Shown here piece by piece: positions 55,065 through 64,000 of a DNA stretch of 64,000 nucleotides. The stretch covers positions 1 through 64,000 of the forward strand of contig JAVKMO010000004.1 in NCBI GenBank assembly GCA_031539345.1, written 5' to 3'. Source of the stretch: JAVKMO01 sp031539345 (lineage in GTDB: Bacteria; Bacteroidota; Bacteroidia; Chitinophagales; Chitinophagaceae). The notes below the pieces were generated by a model. It saw nothing but the letters and a program-made list of their open reading frames with translations. It searched no databases and was not told where the DNA came from. The stretch's first letter is position 1, and the number at the start of each line of letters is the position of its first letter. Made by a program: the position numbers and the translations under genes.

Positions 55065-55499
55065 TTAAGGGAGTAATTTTTTTATCTCTCGTTGTGCATC
55101 TTTTTTCTTTAAACTCTCTCGCTTGTCGTATTCTTTTTTTCCTCTTGCAATGGCAATATCCATTTTTACAAATCCTTTATTGTTCATAAATAAACTGAGC
55201 GGAATAATAGTAAAGCCACGTTCTTTTATTTTTTTTTCTATGCTGCGTATTTCTTTTTGATGGAGTAATAATTTTCTTTCTCGGAGTGGGTTATGGTTGG
55301 CATCTGTACCTAATTCATACGGAGCGATGTGTAAATTTCTAACAAAAACCTCGCTATTGTGAACAATACAAAATGTGTCATTAAAACTCACCTTACTTTT
55401 TCGGATAGATTTTAATTCAGTGCCTAACAAAATGATACCTGCTGTAAATTTTTCAAGTATTTCAAAGTGAAAATATGCCGAATTGTTTTTTATTGTCAT
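55065..55499 (-). CDS. smpB: SsrA-binding protein SmpB
   Basis: Binds tmRNA in trans-translation of stalled ribosomes. The 144 residues contain FTAGIILLGTELKSIRKSKVSFND, FVRNLHIAPYE, RERKLLLHQKEIRSIEKKIKERGFTIIPLSLFMNNKGFVKMDIAIARGKKEYDKRESLK (family hallmarks) and a basic tail. The ATG at 55499 fits the family; an ATG at 55520 adds seven residues. It follows the BioF-like gene by 27 bp. No tmRNA gene is visible in the window. Confidence 0.93.
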   Translation of the reverse strand: MTIKNNSAYFHFEILEKFTAGIILLGTELKSIRKSKVSFNDTFCIVHNSEVFVRNLHIAPYELGTDANHNPLRERKLLLHQKEIRSIEKKIKERGFTIIPLSLFMNNKGFVKMDIAIARGKKEYDKRESLKKKDAQREIKKLLP

Positions 55500-55526
55500 G
55501 GGTTCAATATCAAATAGCAATGAAAA

Positions 55527-56645
55527 TTAAGAAACCGTATGCTCTATCATTTTCAGTGTGGTGAATAAATCTTTGATTTGTTGTTGTGTATTAAAACTAT
55601 GTAAACAAATGCGTATGCGTTCTTCGTGTTCGGCAACAGTAGGGTAGCGAATGGGCAATACAAAAAAACCTTTGTTTTGAAGTTGCTGACAAAGATGCAA
55701 TAATTTTTTTCTGTTGTTTGATATTCTAATTCCTTGAATAGGAGTGCGACTTTTCAAAAGGTCAAACGCACATTCTTGTTGTTGAAAAAAAGTGATTAAA
55801 GTTTGTAAATGCTCTTTTTCTTTAATTAAAAGTGGCAGCTGTTGGTAGGCTTGTTGAATAAGAAAAACCTGTGCTGGGGGAAGAGCCGTTGTATAAATAA
55901 ATGACCGTGCCGCATTGATTAAATATTGAATTAACTGCGTGCTACCAACAATGGTCGCACCGTGCAAACCGAGGGCTTTCCCATACGTATAAATTCGTGC
56001 AAAACAATCAGCTGCTAAACCCAAATGTGCTACAAGCCCTTCGCCTTGTGTGCCAATTACGCCAAAAGCATGTGCTTCATCAACAATTAAATAGGCGTTA
56101 TATTTTTTGCATAAAGCAAGGATTGTAATTAAATCGGGCATATCTCCGTCCATTGAATAAACGCTTTCTATGGCAACAAAAACTTTTCCTTGTGCTTGTT
56201 GCAAGCGTTTTTCTAAAGCATATAAATTGTTGTGTTGAAAAAAAAATGAATAGGCAAAACTCAAACGAATGCCATCTCTAATTGATGCGTGAATATATTC
56301 GTCATAAATAATTGTATCTCCTTTTTCAGCAATGCAAGAAAATAAACCAAGGTTTGCATCATAGCCAGAATTAAATAATAGTGCAGCGTCTGCACCATGT
56401 GTTTGTGCAATCAGTTGCTCTATTTTAAGCGTAATTGGGTGTGTGCCACTAATTAAACGGCTGCCTGTAGAACCTTCTGCAAAATATTCAGATGAAGAAA
56501 AATGAAACAATTTGTTTTTGACAACGCCCAAATAATCATTTGATGCAAAATCAATATCGTTCGGCTTGTGAACAGGTAAACTTCGCAAACGATTTTGCTC
56601 TTGCAATTGCTTTAGCTTTAAGTCTAAAAAATGAGGGTTTTGCAT
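55527..56645 (-). CDS. Alpha-oxoamine synthase (8-amino-7-oxononanoate synthase-like)
   Basis: A 372-aa PLP enzyme of the BioF/KBL/serine palmitoyltransferase group. Seen: DFASNDYLGV, GSTGSRLISGTHPITLKIE, ALLFNSGYDANLG, DEYIHASIRDGIRLS, LIVDEAHAFGVIG and the PLP-lysine segment TYGKALGLHGA. Sequence favours BioF, but the downstream position of an acyl-CoA reductase gene, 6 bp upstream on the same strand, leaves room for a lipid or signal-molecule product. No other biotin genes are in the window. Confidence 0.82.
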   Translation of the reverse strand: MQNPHFLDLKLKQLQEQNRLRSLPVHKPNDIDFASNDYLGVVKNKLFHFSSSEYFAEGSTGSRLISGTHPITLKIEQLIAQTHGADAALLFNSGYDANLGLFSCIAEKGDTIIYDEYIHASIRDGIRLSFAYSFFFQHNNLYALEKRLQQAQGKVFVAIESVYSMDGDMPDLITILALCKKYNAYLIVDEAHAFGVIGTQGEGLVAHLGLAADCFARIYTYGKALGLHGATIVGSTQLIQYLINAARSFIYTTALPPAQVFLIQQAYQQLPLLIKEKEHLQTLITFFQQQECAFDLLKSRTPIQGIRISNNRKKLLHLCQQLQNKGFFVLPIRYPTVAEHEERIRICLHSFNTQQQIKDLFTTLKMIEHTVS

Positions 56646-56651
56646 AAGTGG

Positions 56652-57650
56652 TTACAAATTTTTTAAAAACAAAATGATGTCTTTGTTGTCCGGGTAGTCA
56701 GTGAAATGCGGTGTTTGTGTTGTTCCAAATGGAATGGCATTAGCACCAACAATGCATTGTAGCGAATCGCTGATTGCAAGTCTTTGTAACAGTTCTTCCT
56801 CATTGTCATAATACGAAAAATAAATGCAGCTCAACGGCACATGGAGAGCCTCATTTTCTACAAAAAGTAAAAAGTCGTTTGTAACGAAAGGGATTTTATT
56901 GAGCAGTAAAATGGTCAGTTGATAATCGTAATTGTTTTTGTATTTATGGTCTTGTAAAAAATGGCGGTACGGTTCAAAAAACGGAAATAAGTTTTTGATG
57001 TCGTAATCTTTTGGAAGAAACAACTTTGTTACATTTCTGCATCCCAAACCAAAATAAGTCATTGCATCTGTTGCCAATAATTTAAGATCGTTGGGTGTTT
57101 CATTGCCTTTGAGAATGGCTGCAGATGTTTTGTTTTTTCTCATGATACAAGGTTTGTTCGCAAAATATTGTTCAAAATAGTGCGTTGAAAAATTTGTTCC
57201 CATTGTCAAATAAGCATCACAATTTTTGAGGGTATGTGTGGTGAGTATAATTTCTGTTTTTAATGCCGGTTCTATAGCACATAAAAAATCAACAATATGT
57301 GTAAATAAAATGCTGTCTTTAGAAGACAATTTTATCGTCGTGTGATAACCACATAAAAAACAGCATAACCAATCATGAAAACCAACTAAGGGAATATTTC
57401 CTGCCATCACAATTCCAATCTGTTTTTGTTGGTGTATGGCATTGAGTTGGTATTGTTCTACAAGGATGGTGAGTTGTTCTTTTGATAAAAAACGTTCGCA
57501 AATTGTTCGTAAGGCAGTGGTAAGAAATTCTTGCTTGAACCATGAATTTTGTATTTCAGCTTGATGTAGAATTGCTTGTAATTCTGCATTATTTCCTTGT
57601 AAGTGTTTTGATAAAACAGATAGTAATTCTAACCTTTTGTTCAGTTGCAT
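56652..57650 (-). CDS. Acyl-CoA reductase (LuxC family)
   Basis: A 332-aa protein of the LuxC acyl-CoA reductase family found in Bacteroidota. Key features: IGIVMAGNIPLVGFHDWLCCF, GYHTTIKLSSKDSILF (nucleotide-binding region), and the putative nucleophile in YFGLGCRNVTKLFLP. It would reduce an acyl-CoA to an aldehyde with NADPH. It precedes the BioF-like gene by 6 bp, so both are likely one operon. Confidence 0.8.
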   Translation of the reverse strand: MQLNKRLELLSVLSKHLQGNNAELQAILHQAEIQNSWFKQEFLTTALRTICERFLSKEQLTILVEQYQLNAIHQQKQIGIVMAGNIPLVGFHDWLCCFLCGYHTTIKLSSKDSILFTHIVDFLCAIEPALKTEIILTTHTLKNCDAYLTMGTNFSTHYFEQYFANKPCIMRKNKTSAAILKGNETPNDLKLLATDAMTYFGLGCRNVTKLFLPKDYDIKNLFPFFEPYRHFLQDHKYKNNYDYQLTILLLNKIPFVTNDFLLFVENEALHVPLSCIYFSYYDNEEELLQRLAISDSLQCIVGANAIPFGTTQTPHFTDYPDNKDIILFLKNL

Positions 57651-57690
57651 AGTAAAAAAATGAGGCTTGTTTGTGTTGAATAAAAAATAA

Positions 57691-57716
57691 AAGGGAAAGC
57701 GTTGCGGCTTTCCCTT
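57691..57716 (-). terminator. Rho-independent terminator of giant secreted-protein gene
   Basis: The ten-base arms AAGGGAAAGC and GCTTTCCCTT with a six-base loop are followed by a T-rich tract on the minus strand, 25 bp after the stop codon at 57741. Confidence 0.85.
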
Positions 57717-57740
57717 CTATGGTGTGCTTTTGCACAATTT

Positions 57741-60700
57741 TTATTGTTTTAAAATCATAGTTTGATAATAAATATTTCCGTCATATACTTTTAAAATATA
57801 GTAAGCAGTACTCAGCACACTAAAATCAAAATCAATCATACCGTTTGTGAAAGGACGCAATGCAATCATGTTGCCATTCATGTCATAAATATAAACGTAT
57901 CCTTTTTCAGCTCTGTCTGGGATATAGTTTTTGCTTTTAATAATCAATTGAGATTGAACAGGACTTGGATAAATCAGATAGTTGTCTTCGATTCCAACTT
58001 GAAGTGGGTCTTGTTTGATTACAAAACGCAATAAAACGGTATCTCTTCCGTTAAGGATAGCATGAAGTGAAATGGTGTCGATGCGAGGAAATACCGATTC
58101 TATCGAATTATTCAAATTAGCTTTTATAATCAACGTATTTGTGTTGGGGTCAAGTGCAACACCTGGTTTTGGTTGGACTAAAGAATTCCATGAATTTGAA
58201 GTTGCCCATTTCCAATTCGTTGCTTCCCAATCAATATTGCCGTTAATTTTTACCTGAAACTGCGTGTTTGCATACCCAGGAACTGTAATAGAAGGAACTC
58301 CATCGATCGGGTTGCTACTCGTTGGATAAATGCTATTGTTTTCAGGTTTTGGAAGCTCAAAATTGAGATATGCAGAATCTTGAATTACCGTGATTGTATC
58401 TTTGATACCGCCTCCTAATGTTGTAATATAGATTTCATCTTTTAAACGATAAGGGTAATCATTATTTTGCAATGCCTTAATCCTTAAATAAGCAGATTCG
58501 GACGAATCGTAAATAATACCTGCTGTAGAATTGTATACAAATGTACCATCTCCGATACTGTCTTTGATATCATATTGGCGATTGAGGCGAGTTGGAGAAG
58601 ATAAAGTCCAGCCTGTATTTGATGCTACAATAACTCCATCAAAATTTTCCCCTGCTCTGCGGTTTAAATGAATCACTTTTCTGCCAACTAATTTTAAAAA
58701 AGGCGTGTCTTGTCGTACAACAAAGGTTTTTTGAATGTTTGTGCCTTTAATACGGACGGTAACTTTTCCATATCGCATAAACTTCGTATTGTTTGTTTCA
58801 ATTGATTTGAAATACAATTGACTCGTATTTTCAAGAAAGTCTCTTTGACTAGTGCTTGTTGGAGGAACAGTACTTTTAACAAAATGATTGATACTCGGAT
58901 TCGTTGCCGTATCTAACCAAGATAAATTTGGAGCAAGGTCAAAAATTTCAATGACGTCATTCGCACTAATCTTGATAGAGTCTAATTTTAAACTATTATA
59001 ACTGAAAAATAGCGTGTCTGTTCCGTTAGTGGTTTTTCCTATGTTTAATTTTGCAGTATCTTGAACAAAGGCTACCGTTTTGCAATATTTTTTCTTTTGT
59101 GCATCCGTGTTATTGGGTGCTGCGCCAATTCCATCAACGCAAATTCGTACGCTATCTCTATTTATTATTTGCGTAACATTTTTGTTGATTGTGAAAAATT
59201 CTACTGTTTTATCATTACGGTTGGGTACATTAGTTGCACTTGTATCAACAAGACTATTTGTCGTAGTCCAAGTACTACCATCTTTGTTTTGCCAGCTCCA
59301 ATCTGCATTGCTTGTTACTTGAACCGTTCCTGTTTGGTTGGCTTTATGGCTATAGAAAATGGTGTCTGTATTTTTTCTATTCAGTTGTATGCTTGGTATG
59401 TCTTGTAGTATTTTAATCACGGCACACTGTTTGGTGCTTCCTGCTTTGCATACTTGCACACTATCAAAAAGTTGATCAATAGCGAGGTTTCTGTTTTTTG
59501 CATTCAAATAAACCTTGTGCGTAGAAGGATTTTTAAAAACGTTTCTTGCAGGCAAATCCTCACTGAGTTGTACAGAGTCTTTAAATCCAAAATTTGTATT
59601 AGATGCTAAGGCAGCATCTACTATCCAAGTTGAAGTTGCTTTATCGTACTTTTTAAACTCAATTGCCGTATCATGAACAATATAAACCGAATCAAAAGCA
59701 TCTTTCCTATAGCCAATTTTCAATGCAGTATCAGTGGCTTGTTGATACACAACACGTAAACGATTTGGTTCTTGTGTGGTAAGAATTTTTCTACATACTC
59801 CTACTACTGATTTTAAACAAATTTGGAAAGAATCAAGAATTGGTGTTTCTCCCAAATTGTTTTGCTTCGGTTTCAGGTAGATGATGCTATTGCCCACACT
59901 ATCCGTTGCACTTACTGTACTAAAGAACAGATCTACACTCTTTTTTGCTTGGCTCGTAGCAGGTTCAATTGTTGCCACTGTAGGAAAATATTTAATGGTA
60001 AATGTGTCTTCGGTCAAAATTTTAAGTGAATCTATATGTGAAGTCAAATATCTAAAGTGCAAAGTGTCTTGATCCAATTGCGTTGTGCCGTTTAAACCTA
60101 AGTCTTCTGCATTTAAAAACTGTATTTGTAAATCGAAATACTCTTGCTCTGCAAACACTTTTTTACAAATTTTCGGTGCCCCCACAGGCGTCTCACCCAC
60201 ACTATCTTTAATACAAACTAAAAAAGTATCATATCTGTAATCAGTGGATGTTTTATTGTTGATTCCTACTGTTTTAAAATTGATTCGTCTAAATGTTTCT
60301 GTGGACGATACTTGTTTGTATTCCCCAGAGTCTATAATTGGTGCAGGAAATTTAGAATGTAAGCCTATCCAACTTGGAAAACCTTTGGCTATAGATGCTG
60401 CGTCAGGATTTCCTGTAATTGGGTCAAAAATGACAGCAGTTATGCTATCTTTTGCACGAATTTCCCATTTATAGTCCGATCTGATATAAATGTCTTGAGT
60501 TGAGTCTTTTTCACCTCTGCCGTGTACATTCATTTTTTTGCCAAGCCTTGCTCCTAACCATAAAATGTTGTCATTGAAGCATTGTACTGTTAAATCAGGG
60601 CAATTAATTTGATCTGTTTTAAATACTAGGTTGGGCATTTCTAACAAAAACGAATCTTGTATGATGGTAATGACTTTGCAAGCATTGGCATCGGTTTCAT

Positions 60701-63700
60701 CTTTTAAACATACTCTTACTTTAGCAGACCGCTTTTTATTCGTAAAATTGATTTTGTTTGCATGAAAAAAGTGTTCGAAATAAGGGAATAAAAATTTTGA
60801 CGAGTCCGTATAACCAGTGTTAATTGGTGTTGCCCAATCAGGTAATGCTTTATAGCCGATTGAATCTGGATTTATGGAAAGAGACATTGTTCGATATTCC
60901 CAATCAAGGTCAGATCTGAGTACAATGGTATCTCTTTTTGTTAGCGTAGCATCTGGACTTGGAACTGCCCCAATTGTAATAATATTATCTATACCTGTCG
61001 CTAATCTCGTATCTACGCTGTCATTTGCCGGCCCAGCAGGAATAGGACTTGTAACGCCAGGACGTGTTTGATACATTAAATGAAACTTATTTTTTTCTTG
61101 GTGAAGTTTAATGAGTTTAACAATCCTTTGTTTAATTGTCGTGTCGCGTACACCGGCTTTCAACACATTGTCATAACCCGAAAATTCCATTACTAAAGTA
61201 TCTACAATTTCAAATACTTTTTTATTCGTTTTACCAGGCTGCATTTGTATATTAAATTTCAAATCTATATTGTTGTTGGCACAAGTTAGGTTTGTTACGA
61301 CAATACTGTCTGCATTTGTACAAGAGCTTGAATAGAAAGTGTCTAATCTCCAAGGAACATCATTTACGGTTTTTCCAGCAGTGAGTGTTACGGACGCTAC
61401 GCCATTAACAAGTGTGTTATTTGGTTGCATCTGAAATTGATAACGACTTGTTTTTTCTGCTGCACTTAGTCTGTTATCAGGCTTTACATAGACTTTATAG
61501 TTTAAGTAAGGATTGCCATAAGTAGCCACAAAATAATTGGCATCGTCATTAACGTTAGCATAACACGGAGGAGTAGTTCCTGTAGCGCTTAGGTTTTTCA
61601 AATTTCCTGTAACGCAAAATACAACGCTGTCTTTGACAAGTGGTATATAATTATTGTATGTTGTATCTGCTTTTGTAGGAGCTGTTGCAATTATGAGCCC
61701 ATCTGCTCCAGCAATTTTATAGTTTTTATTATCTGTTGCTCCAGCGGTATTTGTAAAATTGTGCGTAATGCCTAATAATAAAGGGGCTTTAAATAATCTT
61801 GCACCTCGTTGTGTTGTAGGGCAATTGGTGCCATCTTGTTTACAAGGTCCTGTTTGCGTGAAAATAACAGAGTCATAGTTTTCTACGTCATGTATGGGTG
61901 CAGACCGAATAAAATGCTTTTTAGAAGTAAACGAAATGGTATCAAATGGAACAGACCCCGCTTTGTCAGTAAGGGTAACCCCTTTTTGTAATCTTGCTTT
62001 GCGTAATATTGGCGTGTCGATTCTTTCATTGAGTTCTTTGTTGTCAATTTGAATGTCATAATAGGTATCAGCAGGGATCGTTTGAACACGAAAAGCCCCT
62101 AAAACTTGAACTCGAATGCTGTCTGTCGTTTTGGAAATACTTGAATACTTGCCTGACTGGTTATAATTTCCAGCATTAATGAATGAATCTATAGGTTTAT
62201 TCCAATCTAATTTAAAAGGGTCTTGTTTAATACTCACCACTTTTCTGCCAAACCCAGATGAATACAACTCAATTTTCAATCTGCTTGTATCTAAACTAAA
62301 ATTGTAATTAGATGGTTTATAGGTTAAGGTTACGTCTTGAAATGTATTTGCAGGTCCAGGCAATGGGTCAATAGAAAATTTACTAATAAATGGATCTAGT
62401 GCTCCAGAATAATTATAGCGAAAGCCTGCTGTTGTATTATTGTAATTGGGGTAATTGCTAATAAGAACATTCGGCAGGTTTGTATAAAGAGCCGTATCAG
62501 CACAAGTAGAACTAAGAACCGAAGTGATATCATCAATACAATCTGGTTTTCTATAGCCAGGAGTGGCTGGTGCTGTAACGATTAAATAAGGCGACGTATC
62601 TTTAAAGGCAAACATTTTCATATTTGTAACAAGTGTGCCTGAACCAGTCGGATAGAAAGGCAAAGGGGTAACCATTTCAAATGAATCACTTGTAATACGT
62701 TGCACAGGAGTTGCTGTGCCAGTATTGATTAATCTTAACACTGTGGTATCAGGTATCTTTAAAATATAACCATTATCGCCCACTAAAAAGCCTAAGCTAT
62801 CGGTGGCACTTGCCGTGAAAAAATGTCCCCCATTAAATGAAGGTTTAATTTTTTCTAAACTATATGCTTTGTCGAGGCTGAGTTCTGGTTGCCAAGTGTT
62901 ATCGCTATTGCGATAAACGGCCAAAGGTGTTTTTATATTTCCGCTTGTTTTTCCAGCCGCAAAAATAGTGCCATTTGCACTATTGGCGATAAACATACCG
63001 TTAAAACTTGCTGTTGGGTCGCTGTATTTTTCTGTCCAATTTGTGCCACCGTTTGTTGTTTCATAAATTTTCCCCTTATCTGTAGCAAAAAAGCCTTTGC
63101 TTGTTGATGAAAAATAAATGCTTTTGATGGTATCTGTAACACCAGTGGTGATAGTAGTAAAAGTAATGTCTGGAATAGGTGAAGAACCTGTAACACCAGA
63201 AACTCTTTTTCCTCCTGTTACGTCATGTGTGATTTTTAACATTTTTCCACCAAAGCCACCAACCCAAATATTTGTAGAATCTAAGGCATAAATGCTCGTG
63301 AATAGTGTGCCTGCGTTAATTGAAATTACCTGAACATTTTCGTTGTTTTTTGACATAAGATCGTCAAAATCCATTTTCGTATCGCTCTTAGTTCTAACAG
63401 ACGCAGCATTTGCTGAAAAGTTAGTCCAATAAAAACCATCATAGTATTGAAGAATTCCTTCTCCAATTGCCCAAATATTGTGCCTGATTTTATATCTTAA
63501 TGAATAAGATTTTGATGCTGGTGCTGGTGTGAAATATTCGTCACATCTGAATACGTTTGTAATGGCAATCTGTTGGATGTTTTTTGTGTTATATTCAGAA
63601 GTGTTAAAGGTGAAACCAGAAATGCCACCAGAAGCACCGGCTTCTCCAATCATGTGTAATGAATTGCCATGAGTAGTTGTTGTATCGTAAATAAATTGAT

Positions 63701-64000
63701 GGATAAAACTATTAACTCCTTTTTTCGCTAAAAAAGCTCCTCTTATATATTTTTTATTGATGCTCGCATCTGACACGGTTATAGATTGAGGAAAAGTTTG
63801 AACGCTGACAATTTCTGTTTGAGAAGGGTTTTGTGAAACATCAAATTTGCCATCTGTAGGCTCAACCCCAAAAAGAGCTGCTCCCAGACTATCTGTACGA
63901 AATCGAATTAAATCATATTCAGCCGGTAATTGAGGATTGTAAATTAACATACAAATGCTATCGTCTAAGCCAAAAAAAGCCCTTTTTGTATTTGCCACAT
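57741..64000 (-). CDS. Giant T9SS-secreted protein with BACON-like repeats (5' end outside window)
   Basis: The frame is open to the window edge, so more than 2,085 residues are present and the signal peptide is missing. Near the visible N-terminus is a YCF48/BNR-like propeller segment (STSKGFFATDKGKIYETTNGGTNW and related). About ten beta-sandwich modules follow, each ending in a strand of the form (I/V)xQ(D/E)xxxL: KQDPFKL, HQEKNKFHL, IQDSFLL, EQEYFDL, TQEPNRL, LQDIPSI, VQDTAKL, RQDTPFL, IQDSAYL, KQDPLQV. This is the BACON-type signature. The last 80 residues (YPSPVQSQLIIKS...YYILKVYDGN...MILKQ) are a T9SS type A sorting domain, so the protein is exported across the outer membrane, probably to the cell surface. 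Confidence 0.87.
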   Translation of the reverse strand, partial: VANTKRAFFGLDDSICMLIYNPQLPAEYDLIRFRTDSLGAALFGVEPTDGKFDVSQNPSQTEIVSVQTFPQSITVSDASINKKYIRGAFLAKKGVNSFIHQFIYDTTTTHGNSLHMIGEAGASGGISGFTFNTSEYNTKNIQQIAITNVFRCDEYFTPAPASKSYSLRYKIRHNIWAIGEGILQYYDGFYWTNFSANAASVRTKSDTKMDFDDLMSKNNENVQVISINAGTLFTSIYALDSTNIWVGGFGGKMLKITHDVTGGKRVSGVTGSSPIPDITFTTITTGVTDTIKSIYFSSTSKGFFATDKGKIYETTNGGTNWTEKYSDPTASFNGMFIANSANGTIFAAGKTSGNIKTPLAVYRNSDNTWQPELSLDKAYSLEKIKPSFNGGHFFTASATDSLGFLVGDNGYILKIPDTTVLRLINTGTATPVQRITSDSFEMVTPLPFYPTGSGTLVTNMKMFAFKDTSPYLIVTAPATPGYRKPDCIDDITSVLSSTCADTALYTNLPNVLISNYPNYNNTTAGFRYNYSGALDPFISKFSIDPLPGPANTFQDVTLTYKPSNYNFSLDTSRLKIELYSSGFGRKVVSIKQDPFKLDWNKPIDSFINAGNYNQSGKYSSISKTTDSIRVQVLGAFRVQTIPADTYYDIQIDNKELNERIDTPILRKARLQKGVTLTDKAGSVPFDTISFTSKKHFIRSAPIHDVENYDSVIFTQTGPCKQDGTNCPTTQRGARLFKAPLLLGITHNFTNTAGATDNKNYKIAGADGLIIATAPTKADTTYNNYIPLVKDSVVFCVTGNLKNLSATGTTPPCYANVNDDANYFVATYGNPYLNYKVYVKPDNRLSAAEKTSRYQFQMQPNNTLVNGVASVTLTAGKTVNDVPWRLDTFYSSSCTNADSIVVTNLTCANNNIDLKFNIQMQPGKTNKKVFEIVDTLVMEFSGYDNVLKAGVRDTTIKQRIVKLIKLHQEKNKFHLMYQTRPGVTSPIPAGPANDSVDTRLATGIDNIITIGAVPSPDATLTKRDTIVLRSDLDWEYRTMSLSINPDSIGYKALPDWATPINTGYTDSSKFLFPYFEHFFHANKINFTNKKRSAKVRVCLKDETDANACKVITIIQDSFLLEMPNLVFKTDQINCPDLTVQCFNDNILWLGARLGKKMNVHGRGEKDSTQDIYIRSDYKWEIRAKDSITAVIFDPITGNPDAASIAKGFPSWIGLHSKFPAPIIDSGEYKQVSSTETFRRINFKTVGINNKTSTDYRYDTFLVCIKDSVGETPVGAPKICKKVFAEQEYFDLQIQFLNAEDLGLNGTTQLDQDTLHFRYLTSHIDSLKILTEDTFTIKYFPTVATIEPATSQAKKSVDLFFSTVSATDSVGNSIIYLKPKQNNLGETPILDSFQICLKSVVGVCRKILTTQEPNRLRVVYQQATDTALKIGYRKDAFDSVYIVHDTAIEFKKYDKATSTWIVDAALASNTNFGFKDSVQLSEDLPARNVFKNPSTHKVYLNAKNRNLAIDQLFDSVQVCKAGSTKQCAVIKILQDIPSIQLNRKNTDTIFYSHKANQTGTVQVTSNADWSWQNKDGSTWTTTNSLVDTSATNVPNRNDKTVEFFTINKNVTQIINRDSVRICVDGIGAAPNNTDAQKKKYCKTVAFVQDTAKLNIGKTTNGTDTLFFSYNSLKLDSIKISANDVIEIFDLAPNLSWLDTATNPSINHFVKSTVPPTSTSQRDFLENTSQLYFKSIETNNTKFMRYGKVTVRIKGTNIQKTFVVRQDTPFLKLVGRKVIHLNRRAGENFDGVIVASNTGWTLSSPTRLNRQYDIKDSIGDGTFVYNSTAGIIYDSSESAYLRIKALQNNDYPYRLKDEIYITTLGGGIKDTITVIQDSAYLNFELPKPENNSIYPTSSNPIDGVPSITVPGYANTQFQVKINGNIDWEATNWKWATSNSWNSLVQPKPGVALDPNTNTLIIKANLNNSIESVFPRIDTISLHAILNGRDTVLLRFVIKQDPLQVGIEDNYLIYPSPVQSQLIIKSKNYIPDRAEKGYVYIYDMNGNMIALRPFTNGMIDFDFSVLSTAYYILKVYDGNIYYQTMILKQ

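Noticed and set aside
54971..55189. Plus-strand 72-codon frame opposite smpB
   Set aside because: It lies antisense to the conserved end of smpB and has no independent support.
1..64000. tRNA, rRNA, tmRNA and CRISPR arrays
   Set aside because: I scanned intergenic gaps for cloverleaf-like sequences, rRNA-like segments and regularly spaced repeats and found none that I could support.

Overview
The window is an AT-rich chromosomal segment of a Bacteroidota bacterium. The supporting signs are several SusC/Oar-type TonB-dependent receptors, a FecI/FecR pair, a duplicated ExbD, a giant protein ending in a type IX secretion (T9SS) sorting domain, a short LeuA, GTP-dependent PEP carboxykinase, A-rich translation starts instead of strong Shine-Dalgarno sites, and TAnnTTTG-type -7 boxes. 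The order (perhaps Chitinophagales) is a guess. The cell appears aerobic or facultative, since it has oxygen-dependent HemF. I saw no tRNA, rRNA, CRISPR array or complete insertion sequence.

Layout. 0.25-5.1 kb (+): coaX, an outer-membrane protein, dnaX and a secreted repeat protein. 5.2-8.7 kb (-): two M16 peptidase-like proteins that both lack the zinc motif. 8.9-12.4 kb (+): phoH, a lipoprotein, nusB and Kdo transferase. 12.6-16.0 kb (-): an operon of three unrelated organic-acid transporter types. 16.2-20.6 kb: a TonB-dependent receptor with FecR and a divergent ECF sigma factor, followed by an exbB-exbD-exbD-tonB operon (20.7-23.6 kb). 23.8-29.4 kb (-): a lone hypD, a CBM9-like protein, a YigZ protein, leuA, a LUD protein and pyrH.

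29.5-37.1 kb is the accessory island: a small membrane protein, a WYL regulator, a frameshifted metallophosphoesterase, a 56-aa/GNAT-like gene pair, an unknown 310-aa protein, a DUF262-DUF1524 (GmrSD-like) protein, a DEDDh exonuclease and an AAA+ ATPase. Its most interesting property is architectural. Three of the insertions (small membrane protein; GNAT pair; DUF262 gene) each lie between two imperfect direct repeats of about 90-130 bp. In two cases the repeat is the end of a neighbouring gene (the 5' end of the metallophosphoesterase, the 3' end of the exonuclease), leaving a gene fragment on the far side. This looks like repeated cassette insertion beside resident gene ends.

37.4-48.5 kb (-): a second TonB-dependent receptor related to the first, hemB-hemF, two SRPBCC proteins, pckG and a large Oar-like receptor. 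48.6-57.7 kb (-): a class III aminotransferase, ruvC, an Rpn-family nuclease, clpX, hflX, an outer-membrane protein, smpB, a BioF-like synthase and a LuxC-type acyl-CoA reductase. 57.7-64 kb (-): the 3' part of a more than 2,000-residue secreted protein with about ten BACON-like repeats and a T9SS sorting domain; its 5' end lies beyond the window.

How the genes relate: the TonB/ExbBD operon would energise the three receptors, and the FecI/FecR pair probably controls at least the adjacent one. Most other genes are housekeeping (replication, recombination, haem, CoA, lipopolysaccharide, trans-translation, proteolysis).
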